Numbered from the stretch's first letter, positions 25,851 to 34,884 are shown. The stretch: DNA of 64,000 nt from Taibaiella lutea (GCF_008629695.1 NZ_VWSH01000003.1:681688-745687); one strand, 5' to 3'. Numbers and translations: made by a program. The notes: generated from the letters alone by a model not told the origin.

Positions 25851-26300
25851 TTAAGCCTTTCTCAATGCAGATTTCAGGTGTGATGTTACACCGATTCTGT
25901 TCCATGCATTAATTGCAACTATTGCCATTAATACGCTTGCGTAATATTTTTCGCCTAAAACACGAACGGCGTTTTCGTATGTTTCATTTGAAACACCGCC
26001 ATTGGTAATCAAGGTTACTTCTTCTGTCAAAGCCAGAATTGCTCTTTCCTCTTCAGTGAAGAAAGTTGTTTCGCGCCATGCATCCAATGTATAAATTCTT
26101 TGCTCGGTTTCACCGCCGGTTCTTGCATCGTGCGTATGCATGTCCAGGCAATAAGCACATTTGTTGATTTGTGATGCCCTGATTTTAATAAGCTCTCTGT
26201 GTGTTTTATTGATTTGCGTTGTATCAATATAATTCTCCAATGCCATTATAGCCTGGTAAGCGTTTACGTCTGTTTTGAAAACATTGATTCTTTCCTGCAT
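25851..26300 (-). CDS. Carboxymuconolactone decarboxylase/AhpD-like protein
   Basis: A 149-residue protein started at ATG 26300 (MQERINVFKTDVNAYQAIMAL); the upstream ATG 26333 adds 11 residues with no support. Contains the AhpD-like CxxC with downstream His (INKCAYCLDMHTHDARTGGE), which in relatives gives alkylhydroperoxidase or disulfide activity. The all-helical layout fits the family. It lies 78 bases downstream of the CRP-like gene in the same direction, a frequent pairing of a cysteine-pair AhpD-like enzyme with a regulator, so control by that regulator is plausible. Confidence 0.85.
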   Translation of the reverse strand: MQERINVFKTDVNAYQAIMALENYIDTTQINKTHRELIKIRASQINKCAYCLDMHTHDARTGGETEQRIYTLDAWRETTFFTEEERAILALTEEVTLITNGGVSNETYENAVRVLGEKYYASVLMAIVAINAWNRIGVTSHLKSALRKA

Positions 26301-26377
26301 AGTTTTTTGTTTTTTTGATAACACAAAGGTCATGCTCCTTTATCACAAAAAACTTGAACTACTTCAAGAAATCCGGG

Positions 26378-26947
26378 CTATACTTTTCCTGCTCTTATTT
26401 TACTTACAAATTCGGCAGAGATGCCAAGATAGGAAGCTAACATATATTGCGGCACCTTTTGTACAAAGTCAGGAAACATTTCGACAAAGTGAAGATAACG
26501 TTCCGTGCCCGAGTATTCGAAGATGTATTTAATGCGTTGTTGAGCGGCTGCTAAGTTACGCTGCATTAATATCCTGAAGTAACGCTCCATGGCCGGTATT
26601 TGCGCTAATATGGTTTCCTCTTTATGTTTATCCCATATAATAACTTCGGTTGCCGCAACAGCCTGAATATAATATTGGGAAGGTTGCTGCATATCGTAAC
26701 TTTTATAATCGCACAACCACCAGTTGTCAATACCGAAATAAGCAATTTGCTCCACACCTTTTTCATTCACATAATACATCCGTAAGCAGCCTTTTACCAC
26801 AAAGAAATTTGAACTGCAGATCTGGCCTTCTTTCAATAAAAATTCTTTGCGTCTATATTCTTTCTGCTGCAATAAATCATTCAGTAAATCTTTGTCGGAT
26901 TGATTAAGTGTAACGAACCTTTGAATATGATTGAAAAGGGCTTCCAT
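26378..26947 (-). CDS. Crp/Fnr-type transcriptional regulator
   Basis: A 189-residue protein. The N-terminal cyclic-nucleotide-binding beta-roll (about 15-110, FLLKEGQICSSNFFVVKGCLRMYYV) is followed by a long dimer helix and a C-terminal HTH ending VPQYMLASYLGISAEFVSKIR. The Arg/Ser phosphate-binding cassette of CRP is not obvious, so the ligand is probably not cAMP, as is usual for this group in Bacteroidota. It is adjacent to and codirectional with the AhpD-like gene, its probable target. Confidence 0.85.
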   Translation of the reverse strand: MEALFNHIQRFVTLNQSDKDLLNDLLQQKEYRRKEFLLKEGQICSSNFFVVKGCLRMYYVNEKGVEQIAYFGIDNWWLCDYKSYDMQQPSQYYIQAVAATEVIIWDKHKEETILAQIPAMERYFRILMQRNLAAAQQRIKYIFEYSGTERYLHFVEMFPDFVQKVPQYMLASYLGISAEFVSKIRAGKV

Positions 26948-26959
26948 AAGCTTCTGAAA

Positions 26960-27427
26960 TTACCAGTTAAGAAAAGGGTTCAGTGATAAGTTGGAATTAT
27001 AATAGCGTGAATCATCCGTCACTTCTTCTGCAACCCAGTCAGGCTTTTCAAAAATAACCGATTCATTTTCCAGCTCTATTTCTGCAACAATAAGTCCCTC
27101 GTTCTTTCCATGAAACACATCGACCTCCCAAATGTGTTGCTGGTAAGGAAGCCGATATCGTTCTTTAATTATTTCGGTAATCGCAAACTGTTGCAGCATT
27201 TCGGTTGCTGTCGTTGCAGGAATAGTGCATTCAATTTCTGTTCTTGAAAATCCGGTCGTTTTTCCTTTGATAGTAAGATAGGCTTCGTTGCCTGTAATCC
27301 TTACCCTGATGGTCTTTTCAGCATCTGTTGTAATATAGCCCTGCCTTATGAATTTGCTTTCCGGTTTTGGCAAAGCATTCCATTTTTCTTTATTTATCAG
27401 AAACTTTCTTTCAATTTCTATAGCCAT
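26960..27427 (-). CDS. CYTH domain protein (CyaB/triphosphate tunnel-type)
   Basis: A 155-residue protein starting MAIEIERKFLINKEKW, the EIERKF motif of the CYTH superfamily. Alternating charged strands (TIRVRITGNEAYLTIKG, WEVDVFHGKNEGLIVAEIEL) form the tunnel with basic and acidic residues that bind triphosphate and metal. Likely an inorganic triphosphatase or related; adenylate cyclase activity cannot be told. It starts 9 bases after the stop of the methyltransferase gene, consistent with one transcript 28072 to 26960. Confidence 0.88.
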   Translation of the reverse strand: MAIEIERKFLINKEKWNALPKPESKFIRQGYITTDAEKTIRVRITGNEAYLTIKGKTTGFSRTEIECTIPATTATEMLQQFAITEIIKERYRLPYQQHIWEVDVFHGKNEGLIVAEIELENESVIFEKPDWVAEEVTDDSRYYNSNLSLNPFLNW

Positions 27428-27436
27428 GTTGCAATA

Positions 27437-28072
27437 TTAATAGGAACGTTTTGCTATGAGGATAATATCTTTCGTTGTGCTGCCGTCATTTTGCAAAAAG
27501 TCTTTTCGTTGCAGAGATATAATTTCAAAGTCATTTGATTCAAGCATCACAACAAGATCGTCAGCCATATAATAATGCATATAAATTTCGTGTCCTGCGC
27601 TGCTTTTTTCCGGTCCTGATTTGCTATACGGAGCTTCCATTGTACTTAAATAAACTATACCGCCTTCGTTTAATATCTTTGATGTATCTGCAATCAACTT
27701 TTCTGTTTCTTCTTTATCGAGATAAGGCAGGCAAAAGCCTATCATCACGCTATCATATTTTTTATCAATCGTGGAAACTGCCCGACAGTCCATTATTTGA
27801 AAGATTGCAGAAGGATTATTGGCTTTGGCAAGTTCAATCATATTAGGAGCTAAGTCTGTCCCTAAAATATTAAAATCAGGTCGTTTGCTTAGCAGATATT
27901 TCGTGATGTTGCCGGGGCCGCAGGCAAGCTCCAATATTTCAGCATTTGGTTTGGGAATGTTATCGCAAAACAAATCAAAAGTATCGTTGTACAACTCAAA
28001 ATGCATGAACCTGTCCTGGTATTTATTGGCAAGCTCATTAAAAACAGATGCTGCATGAGCGGATTGATCCAT
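27437..28072 (-). CDS. Class I SAM-dependent methyltransferase
   Basis: A 211-residue protein. Motif I is ILELACGPGNITKYLLSKRP, the acidic end of strand 2 is LGTDLAPNMIELAK, and IFQMDC-type motif reads FQIMDCRAVS. Methyltransf_25/11-like Rossmann fold; substrate unknown. It begins MDQSAHAASVFNELANKYQDRFMHF, typical for small-molecule methyltransferases. A CAAAATTA on the plus strand at 28101-28108 is a possible minus-strand -7 element (TAATTTTG). Upstream gene of the CYTH pair. Confidence 0.85.
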   Translation of the reverse strand: MDQSAHAASVFNELANKYQDRFMHFELYNDTFDLFCDNIPKPNAEILELACGPGNITKYLLSKRPDFNILGTDLAPNMIELAKANNPSAIFQIMDCRAVSTIDKKYDSVMIGFCLPYLDKEETEKLIADTSKILNEGGIVYLSTMEAPYSKSGPEKSSAGHEIYMHYYMADDLVVMLESNDFEIISLQRKDFLQNDGSTTKDIILIAKRSY

Positions 28073-28257
28073 GGCTGAAACTTATCGGTAAGTGTTTGTT
28101 CAAAATTAATGGTTTACGGACAATATAAAACGGTGTTTGAATAAGCATGAATCTTTGAAAGCAATCTCTTTTATTATCTTTAGGAATTGTTGTTTACTGC
28201 GATGCGTTTTTAAACAAACTATTATAATTATAGACTCTTTAATTTTTACCCAAAAAG

Positions 28258-29337
28258 ATGCTTACAAAAATCTATTTTTCTATTCTTGGTATGATAATAC
28301 TAACATCTGTTAAGCTGACTGCACAAACGGCTCCTGTTTTAGATGCGGCGCTTGCTGATAAATTAGCACATTTGCCTCTGCATTGTATTACGCAGGAATT
28401 TCCGAATAAGACTTCGCATTCGGCAGACAGCGCTACAGATGCAGTTTTGCTACCAAGTCAATTACATCCTGCTTTTTATGGTTGCTTTGACTGGCATAGT
28501 TCAGTGCACGGGCATTGGATGCTGGTTCGTTTGTTGAAAACATTTCCGGATATGGAGAGTAAAGACCAGATTGTAGCAACGCTTAATAACACCTTTCAGC
28601 CTGAAAAGACGAAAGAAGAGGCCGCTTATTTCAGTAAATATACTGTTGGCAAGAACTATGAAAGAACTTATGGCTGGGCATGGCTGCTAAAGCTGGATGA
28701 AGAACTACTGACATGGGATAACCCTGATGCCAGGCGCTGGCATGAAGCATTGCAGCCATTAACAGATACGATACTGAGCCTTTGGAAAAATTATATTCCA
28801 AAACAGGATTACCCCAACAGAACCGGCGTTCATCCCAATACAGCCTTTGCAATGGTCTTTGCGCTGGACTGGGCAAGAACCGTGAAGGATACTGCTTTTG
28901 AACACATGGTAATTCAAAAGTCGCTGCAATTTTATAAAAATATCAAAGCCATTCCGGCTTATATGGAACCTGACGGCGGCGATTTCTTTTCGCCCAGTCT
29001 TGAGGTTGCCGATTTGATGCGCCGTATTTTAACCAAAAAGCAATTTGTAACCTGGTTTAATCAATTCTATGAAGAAAGAAGCATACGTCAATTATGTCTG
29101 CTGCCAAAAGTGAGTGACCGCAGTGACTATCAGATTGTACATATGGATGGTTTGTATTTCACAAGAGCATGGTGCATGAAAGGCATCGCCGCTTCTTTAC
29201 CTTCAGGACACAGATACAAAAAGCTGTTTGCCGAAACTGCAAATAAAATGTTGGCATTGGCGCTTCCCACTATTTCAAAGGAAAATTATGGCGGCGGCCA
29301 TTGGCTTGCTTCTTTTGCGGTTTATGCCTTAAAATAA
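28258..29337 (+). CDS. DUF2891 family secreted protein
   Basis: A 359-residue protein with a signal peptide (MLTKIYFSILGMIILTSVKLTAQ). Matches the DUF2891 layout: LHPAFYGCFDWHSSVHGHWMLVRLL with invariant Trp-His-Ser-x-x-His, KNYERTYGWAWLLKLDEEL, and LPSGHRYKKLFAETANKML. These look like all-alpha (alpha/alpha)6 folds of the glycoside or dehydratase type, but the activity is not established. The His-rich motif may bind metal. Monocistronic with a terminator. Confidence 0.8.
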   Translation: MLTKIYFSILGMIILTSVKLTAQTAPVLDAALADKLAHLPLHCITQEFPNKTSHSADSATDAVLLPSQLHPAFYGCFDWHSSVHGHWMLVRLLKTFPDMESKDQIVATLNNTFQPEKTKEEAAYFSKYTVGKNYERTYGWAWLLKLDEELLTWDNPDARRWHEALQPLTDTILSLWKNYIPKQDYPNRTGVHPNTAFAMVFALDWARTVKDTAFEHMVIQKSLQFYKNIKAIPAYMEPDGGDFFSPSLEVADLMRRILTKKQFVTWFNQFYEERSIRQLCLLPKVSDRSDYQIVHMDGLYFTRAWCMKGIAASLPSGHRYKKLFAETANKMLALALPTISKENYGGGHWLASFAVYALK

Positions 29338-29425
29338 AGCAGAAAAGCACAGGAAATAATTGTTCGCACCTGATGCATAATTAAAAAGAGTTTGCTTATC
29401 AAATTATGGATTGAAATCAACACTT

Positions 29426-29468
29426 AATAAAGCCGTATTGACACTTCGTCGATACGGCTTTATTGTTG
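29426..29468 (+). terminator. Rho-independent terminator
   Basis: A 13-bp stem AATAAAGCCGTAT/ATACGGCTTTATT with a 13-base loop, then TGTTGTT. It sits about 90 bases after DUF2891. The remaining gap to 29715 is AT-rich with nothing recognised. Confidence 0.75.
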
Positions 29469-29715
29469 TTATGTAATGCTTCATCTTTGATGTGTAGTAA
29501 TTAGAAATATTAATTAATCGTTATCTCCATATACTCAATTGTTACCCATGAGAAGCCAGACACTAAAAATCGGTTCATCCATGAGGCCAATATCATAATC
29601 AACGTTATGGTATTGGCTTATTTTTTATATTTAAAACATTGAAAAATGTAAATTAAAATTCGGACTTTTATTCCCCGGTCATTCATCTATTTCTTAACCT
29701 TTTAAAATAAAAATT

Positions 29716-30096
29716 ATGCAACCACCACTTCCCAAAGGACTTATTGACAAAGAAACAGCGAAAGCAATGGAAAAATTGTATGTTGACAATCAATATGCAA
29801 TTATTAACCGTTACCGACAATCTCATGGAGATGATGAACCTGACTCGCGTGAAACCATTTTCAGCCTTGAAGAAATAGAAAATTATATTGCTTACGTAAA
29901 AGAAGCCTCCAATGCTTTAGGTTTAAGGGATTTAGGTATCAGGATTTATCAGGGAGCAAAATCAGCAGACGAAAAAGTATTTACAACTGTTTTCTTTGCA
30001 CCAACAAATGAAGGCAACAACAGCATGGAGATTCAATGCCTGAATCTTGGGTCTTATGGCAGACCGCCTACCGTTTACGATAACGGAAACAAGTAA
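29716..30096 (+). CDS. Conserved small protein, unknown function
   Basis: A 126-residue protein, soluble, no signal peptide: MQPPLPKGLIDKETAKAMEK, a helical front, EEIENYIAYVKEASNALGLRDLGIRIYQGAKS, then strands VFTTVFFAP and SMEIQCLNLGSYGRPPTVYD. It looks like a genuine conserved family (balanced codon use, clear domain), possibly partner-binding, but I do not recognise it. It is 95 bases upstream of the membrane-sensor operon, so could be a separate unit. Confidence 0.65.
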   Translation: MQPPLPKGLIDKETAKAMEKLYVDNQYAIINRYRQSHGDDEPDSRETIFSLEEIENYIAYVKEASNALGLRDLGIRIYQGAKSADEKVFTTVFFAPTNEGNNSMEIQCLNLGSYGRPPTVYDNGNK

Positions 30097-30191
30097 ACAT
30101 ATTATAAGAGAGGCTCTTTAGCTCCGGAATTTCTGAACCGGCACCTATATTTACAGAAGCAATGTAATATTCTTTACTAAAAACGAATTGC

Positions 30192-30812
30192 ATGATTTTG
30201 GAATTAGCAGATTCTGTCAGGACAGGAGTTCTTATTATAGCATTTTTGGTTTCGGTATATTATTGGAAGAATTATAAAAACTCCGCACAGAAATATTTCC
30301 CTTTTTTAATGCTCTTTGCCACGATAGTTGAAGTAACCGGAAGTGTCAGATTGTATTATGAGAAGGAAACATCCAACTTTCTGTACAACGTTTATTTGAT
30401 AATTTCTTTCGTCTTTTTGCTGATATGGTTTATTACAATATTGAAGCGAAAAATCATACCTAAAATCTTATTGTTTGTTTTTCTGGCAGCCACCGTTTTT
30501 TCTGTTTTTACCGAAAGTGCAACGGGAGATTTATACTTCTATATGCTTATGACGGGCTCTGTATTTATTTTAGCCGGTGCGTTCCTGTTTTTTAAGCAAT
30601 TAATAGAAACAGATGCTGCTGTTTATTTTATCAAAAATCAGCAATTCTGGATCATGTCCGGATTGCTGGTTTTTTATATAGGCTTTCTGCCCTTCTATCT
30701 GTTAGTCAGAAATCTTGATTTGCATGATTACCGTATCGGCCTTGTGATACCATTATTAAATATATTACTTTACGGTTGTTTTATAATAGGGTTCAAATGT
30801 CCCAGCAAATAA
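30192..30812 (+). CDS. Six-helix membrane protein upstream of LytS-type kinase
   Basis: A 206-residue protein with about six hydrophobic segments and little else (VRTGVLIIAFLVSVYYW, YFPFLMLFATIVEVTGSVRLYY, VYLIISFVFLLIWFITIL, etc.). Its stop overlaps the next start by 16 bases, which shows translational coupling with a histidine kinase that has only one membrane helix. It is probably the membrane sensing module of the three-gene system. Confidence 0.72.
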   Translation: MILELADSVRTGVLIIAFLVSVYYWKNYKNSAQKYFPFLMLFATIVEVTGSVRLYYEKETSNFLYNVYLIISFVFLLIWFITILKRKIIPKILLFVFLAATVFSVFTESATGDLYFYMLMTGSVFILAGAFLFFKQLIETDAAVYFIKNQQFWIMSGLLVFYIGFLPFYLLVRNLDLHDYRIGLVIPLLNILLYGCFIIGFKCPSK

Positions 30813-31588
30813 ATCTTGTCTTTTTTATACTGTTTGGAATTGCCATTCTGTTGGTGGCAACCATGATAGGGCTGTTCCTTGTTTTCAGCAGGAAGAAGAA
30901 TCAGATAATTGAAGCAGGGCTGAAAAAAGAACTGGAACTGAAAATACATCAATATGAAGTAGAGCTAAAGGCTTTGCGTTCGCAAATGAACCCGCATTTT
31001 GTACACAATTCTTTAAATGCCATTCAATATTATATCCAGCGTAATGAAGTTGAAATTTCAGAAAATTATCTTGTGAAATTCTCTAAACTGATACGCCTGT
31101 TTTTTGAATATTCAGGGAAACAAAACATTACCATTCAACAGGAAATTGAATTATTGCAAAACTATCTTTACCTTGAAAAACTAAGATTTGAAGCTAAGCT
31201 TAATTATGAATTTCATATTGATGAAAGACTGGATATTGAATGTCAGCAAATCCCTTCGATGTTACTTCAGCCTATAGTGGAAAATGCAGTAAACCATGGA
31301 ATATTTCACAAGGAAGAAGAAGGAAATATTTCAGTATCATTTGTATATTTAGACCATCAATCTTTTGTAGTTACTATTGAAGATGACGGTATAGGAATGA
31401 CGCGCAGTAAAGCAATTCTTAAAAATAATTCCAACGGCCATCAGCACCGTTCTTCTAATGTAATACGGGACAGAATTGAGCTATTAAACCAAAGTAAGAG
31501 TTGGGAAATAACCTTTGACACACATGAGAAAATGCCGGAGCAAGGCTCAGGTACCACCATTACTATTTCATTTTCTCAAAAAAATTAA
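30797..31588 (+). CDS. Sensor histidine kinase, LytS/YehU type
   Basis: A 263-residue kinase started at ATG 30797 (MSQQINLVFFILFGIAILLV); an in-frame ATG at 30776 lies deeper in the upstream gene. One membrane helix (about 8-28), a linker, then the His_kinase domain with phospho-acceptor His in QMNPHFVHNSLNAIQYYI, and a HATPase_c with VENAVNHGI (N box) and DDGIGM (G box). This type pairs with LytTR regulators. The next gene is such a regulator, beginning 2 bases after the stop. Confidence 0.9.
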   Translation: MSQQINLVFFILFGIAILLVATMIGLFLVFSRKKNQIIEAGLKKELELKIHQYEVELKALRSQMNPHFVHNSLNAIQYYIQRNEVEISENYLVKFSKLIRLFFEYSGKQNITIQQEIELLQNYLYLEKLRFEAKLNYEFHIDERLDIECQQIPSMLLQPIVENAVNHGIFHKEEEGNISVSFVYLDHQSFVVTIEDDGIGMTRSKAILKNNSNGHQHRSSNVIRDRIELLNQSKSWEITFDTHEKMPEQGSGTTITISFSQKN

Positions 31589-31590
31589 TC

Positions 31591-32331
31591 ATGGCAATTA
31601 CTGCATTGCTTATTGATGATGAACCAAAATCTTCCGCTATACTAACCAGTAAGCTTGAACGGTTTTGTCCGCAAATAAAAATTATAGGCACCGAGCAAAA
31701 TCCGGTTCTGGCTATTGAGCTTATTTTGGAACTAAAGCCTCAATTGGTATTTCTTGACATAGCAATGCCGCAGATGAATGGCTTTGAAGTATTAGCTAAA
31801 ATACCGGAACCTCATTTTGAAATCATTTTTATTACCGCATTCGATAATTATGCCATTGATGCCATAAAGCATTGCGCCATAGGATATATTGTAAAACCCG
31901 TGGACAACGAAGAGCTTATTGTGGCTGTAAATAATGCGATGAAAAACATTGAGGCCAAAAGTGCACTTCAAAAAAATCAGCTACTTGTAGAAAATCTGAA
32001 TCAAACCCATAAAAAGAAAATTGTCGTTCCGACACAGAGCGGCATGGAGTTTATAAGGATTGAAGATATTCTGTACTGCGAAGGCATAAAAGGCTATACC
32101 AAAATAAATCTTGTAAACAAGGCTTCTTTGCTAAGTTCACAAAGCATTGGCAATTTTAATAAAATGCTGGAGCGGCATGAGTTTTATCTGATTCATAAAT
32201 CCTTTCTTGTGAATCTCAATGCTGTGGAAAGCTATCTCAATGAAGGCTATCTGATATTGATTAACAAAGAAAAGATTCCCGTTTCACGCAATCGCAAAAC
32301 AGAGTTATTAAGTGTTCTGAAGATGGATTAG
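31591..32331 (+). CDS. LytTR-family response regulator
   Basis: A 246-residue protein. The receiver domain (1-120) has Asp9/Asp10, phospho-acceptor Asp56 in LVFLDIAMPQM, Thr near 82 and Lys near 106. The LytTR DNA-binding domain (about 145-246) has RIEDILYCEGIKGYTKINL and FYLIHKSFLVNLNAVESYL. Translational unit with the kinase. It ends 2 bases from the convergent deacetylase gene without a hairpin, so transcripts of both strands may overlap. Confidence 0.92.
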   Translation: MAITALLIDDEPKSSAILTSKLERFCPQIKIIGTEQNPVLAIELILELKPQLVFLDIAMPQMNGFEVLAKIPEPHFEIIFITAFDNYAIDAIKHCAIGYIVKPVDNEELIVAVNNAMKNIEAKSALQKNQLLVENLNQTHKKKIVVPTQSGMEFIRIEDILYCEGIKGYTKINLVNKASLLSSQSIGNFNKMLERHEFYLIHKSFLVNLNAVESYLNEGYLILINKEKIPVSRNRKTELLSVLKMD

Positions 32332-32333
32332 AA

Positions 32334-33767
32334 TCAGCTTTTATAATTATTCAGCATCTTTATATACAGTTCCCGCCAGCCTTTGCTGGCTTTATCCGTA
32401 CCCAGAATATAATTATGCCAAATGCTGATAAAAGTTCCATTCACTTTTTTTACAGCGTGCCATAAGCGTTCCCACTCCTGCCAGGCGTTTTCCGGATTTT
32501 GTTTCAGATAGAATTTATTGGTTGCTTCCATAAATGCAAAAGGGTGTACGCGCAAAGAAGTTACATTTTCTTCCTTCAGGTTATACCACAAAAACGGATT
32601 GGAAGTTCCTGCCCGGAAACCATTGCAGGAAGCATATCCCATAGAATAATCCTCCTGAATACCCTGTGAGATAAGATTCTCATACGTCTCCGGCAAAGAA
32701 AATTTTATATAATGCTGGCGGCTTTGTATAATTGGTTTTTGAATATTGCTTTCCAATATTTCAATCTCAGATTTTAATATTCCGGCATTTTTATGCGAAC
32801 CATAAGAAGGATGAATGCCAACGCTATAATGTTTCCCCAATCTTTTCATCAAATCCTGCATTGCTTCTGAATCAGGATTTGCATTTTTATCAAAAGCGCC
32901 TGGTTGCCCCAACAGCATGAAATAGATAGGGTGCAGCTGATATTTTTCGTGAATGTTGTCAAGCCATTCAAAGCAATCAAACGGATCTTTGCTTTTGCCT
33001 GCATTTACCGCTATTCTTTCATTTACATCTGCCCATTTTAATAATATTATATCTTTGAAAAGACCACCTGAATGGCGTTTTGAACCTTTATGCAAATATT
33101 TCCAGGCAATGTCTATATCATAAGTCGGTATAAATTGAAATTCCTTTTTACGTAAATGCAATTGAAATTGTTGTTCCAGTATTTTTCCGAAATGAAAAAT
33201 CCATTCATCTGCCACAGGCTGTTGTAAAAAAGAATATTGGGCAGCTACAGACTGTTCCCGCTTATATCTTCCGTGCCTGTCCTTTTCGCTTGGAAGATAC
33301 TCTTCGTAACGGCTTAATAAATAAAAGGCAGCGGCAAAAATGTCGAACGGAACTTTGGCGCCGGGTTGGGTATAAAAAAGAATGGTGCTGTGTTTCCAGC
33401 GATTAATAGAAAGGCTTTGAGGAATGATGTCCGTTTCTTTTAAAATAGAATGCGGAATAATGTGAAGATCTTCCTTTCCTCGCTTATCAGAACTGTAATT
33501 GATTTTCGCCCCTTCAAAATCATTCCAATAACTCAAATCTGTTGTCAGTCCGAATGCAATACCAAGTTGTTCTCCGAAAATCCAATTCAGGATATACCGG
33601 AGGCGAGGGGAATCAAAATCGGAGTAAAGCAGTAATTCAGGTTTCAAAACTAAAAAGTTCGATAAGAGCCCAAAGATAAGGTTCTGCTTAATATAATAAC
33701 CTGACATGCCATTGCCTCCTGAAGCGAGCATTTTTGACAATAAGTTTTTATCTTTGCCCAAATTCAT
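32334..33767 (-). CDS. Polysaccharide deacetylase-family protein (DUF7033-like)
   Basis: A 477-residue protein without signal peptide. The N-terminal about 200 residues resemble a DUF7033-type domain; the C-terminal half is of the NodB/polysaccharide-deacetylase kind: FIPTYDIDIAWKY (metal Asp), VGIHPSYGSHKN (metal His pair), and FISIWHNYILG at the end. Expected action: removing acetyl groups or processing a polysaccharide. The start ATG 33767 lies only 6 bases from the divergent ATG 33774, so the region between the genes is almost nil. Confidence 0.8.
   Translation of the reverse strand: MNLGKDKNLLSKMLASGGNGMSGYYIKQNLIFGLLSNFLVLKPELLLYSDFDSPRLRYILNWIFGEQLGIAFGLTTDLSYWNDFEGAKINYSSDKRGKEDLHIIPHSILKETDIIPQSLSINRWKHSTILFYTQPGAKVPFDIFAAAFYLLSRYEEYLPSEKDRHGRYKREQSVAAQYSFLQQPVADEWIFHFGKILEQQFQLHLRKKEFQFIPTYDIDIAWKYLHKGSKRHSGGLFKDIILLKWADVNERIAVNAGKSKDPFDCFEWLDNIHEKYQLHPIYFMLLGQPGAFDKNANPDSEAMQDLMKRLGKHYSVGIHPSYGSHKNAGILKSEIEILESNIQKPIIQSRQHYIKFSLPETYENLISQGIQEDYSMGYASCNGFRAGTSNPFLWYNLKEENVTSLRVHPFAFMEATNKFYLKQNPENAWQEWERLWHAVKKVNGTFISIWHNYILGTDKASKGWRELYIKMLNNYKS
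33749..33756 (+). promoter_or_regulatory. -7 element TATCTTTG for the NlpC/P60 gene
   Basis: TATCTTTG lies inside the first codons of the divergent deacetylase gene, 17 bases before ATG 33774. No good -33 match at 19 bases. Promoter and coding sequence on opposite strands therefore overlap. Confidence 0.5.
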
Positions 33768-33773
33768 GCCGAA

Positions 33774-34418
33774 ATGAAGCAGATAACTACTATCTTATCG
33801 ACATGCATCGCATTGATGTTTTTAGGTTCATGTGCTGCGCAAAAGACCACCGGTTCAACAGCAAGTAAAAGTAAAACCCCTCAGTTTATTGACGGGATAA
33901 CACTGGAAGGTGGCAGCAATAATGTAAGACTTACACAAGGTAAACAGCTATATACAAACAATAAGAAGGCTAATAACGATGCTCCCGACATGGAAACGGC
34001 GGAGCAGAAGTCAACTGCCTTTAAAAAGATAAGTGAAGGTAAAAAGCATAATATCTCACTTTATTCTTTTATTGAAGACTGGTATGGCACGCCTTATCGT
34101 TTTGGCGGAGATAACAGGTTTGGTATTGATTGTTCTGCTTTCACGCGACAGCTTTATAACGACGTTTATAATCTTCCCATTGTCCGTACATCCATTGAGC
34201 AATTCACCCAGGTAGAACGTATTGCCACATCAGAATTAAAAGAAGGTGATTTGGTTTTCTTTAAAATACACAGCAAGCGCATTTCGCACGTAGGTGTTTA
34301 CTTATATGACGGTAAATTTGTACATGCCTCCGTTAGTCAGGGAGTGGTAATCAGTGACCTTGGCGATGCTTACTGGACGCGCTATTACGCAGGTGGCGGG
34401 AGAATGAATCATATCTGA
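33774..34418 (+). CDS. NlpC/P60 (C40) cell-wall hydrolase lipoprotein
   Basis: A 214-residue lipoprotein. The N-terminal signal (MKQITTILSTCIALMFLGSC) ends in a lipobox-like LGSC. The C-terminal C40 peptidase (about 90-214) has catalytic Cys in FGIDCSAFTRQLY, His in ISHVGVYLYD and the third polar residue in FVHAS. It would cut peptide bonds in peptidoglycan stems. Divergent from the deacetylase, suggesting envelope or wall remodelling. It is followed by the tRNA cluster. Confidence 0.88.
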   Translation: MKQITTILSTCIALMFLGSCAAQKTTGSTASKSKTPQFIDGITLEGGSNNVRLTQGKQLYTNNKKANNDAPDMETAEQKSTAFKKISEGKKHNISLYSFIEDWYGTPYRFGGDNRFGIDCSAFTRQLYNDVYNLPIVRTSIEQFTQVERIATSELKEGDLVFFKIHSKRISHVGVYLYDGKFVHASVSQGVVISDLGDAYWTRYYAGGGRMNHI

Positions 34419-34455
34419 AATGAGGAAGAAAGTTTCAAAAATTAGTACCTAAATT

Positions 34456-34486
34456 TTTGTTGTAATAAAAAAAGACATTACCTTTG
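34456..34486 (+). promoter_or_regulatory. Consensus promoter TTTG-N19-TACCTTTG for the tRNA cluster
   Basis: TTTG (34456-34459), exactly 19 bases, TACCTTTG (34479-34486), 36 bases before the first tRNA. The best consensus promoter in the window. Confidence 0.8.
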
Positions 34487-34521
34487 CAATCCCAAAGCGG
34501 GAAACAGTTCTTTTAATCAAT

Positions 34522-34594
34522 GCAGAAGTAGCTCAGCTGGTAGAGCACAACCTTGCCAAGGTTGGGGTCGCGCGTTCGAATCGCGTCTTCTGCT
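34522..34594 (+). tRNA. tRNA-Gly (GCC)
   Basis: 73 bases that fold as a cloverleaf: acceptor GCAGAAG/CTTCTGC, D arm GCTC..GAGC, anticodon stem CAACC/GGTTG with loop TTGCCAA (anticodon GCC), T arm GCGCG-TTCGAAT-CGCGT, discriminator T. CCA is not encoded. Confidence 0.95.
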
Positions 34595-34665
34595 CACGGA
34601 AATTCCAAGCCTTTATGGGTTTGGATTTTTTTTACCTTTTATCATTTTCTTTGAAAATGGTGGAT

Positions 34666-34751
34666 GCCCTGGTGGTGAAATTGGTAGACACGCAGGACTT
34701 AAAATCCTGTTTGCAGCAATGCAAGTGCGGGTTCAAGTCCCGCCTGGGGCA
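34666..34751 (+). tRNA. tRNA-Leu (UAA)
   Basis: 86 bases with a long variable arm (class II): acceptor GCCCTGG/CTGGGGC with G-T wobble pairs, anticodon arm CAGGA-CTTAAAA-TCCTG with anticodon TAA, variable arm TTGCAGCAATGCAA, T arm GCGGG-TTCAAGT-CCCGC. CCA not encoded. Confidence 0.93.
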
Positions 34752-34811
34752 CACAGAAAAAGGATACAATTTTGTATTCTTTTTCTTTTACCGAAGTTCT
34801 TGAAATACAAT

Positions 34812-34884
34812 GCAGAAGTAGCTCAGCTGGTAGAGCACAACCTTGCCAAGGTTGGGGTCGCGCGTTCGAATCGCGTCTTCTGCT
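34812..34884 (+). tRNA. tRNA-Gly (GCC), second copy
   Basis: Identical over all 73 bases to the tRNA-Gly at 34522-34594, including bases just outside on both sides (CAATG.. and ..CTCA). The two copies flank tRNA-Leu as a direct repeat, probably from local duplication. Confidence 0.95.
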
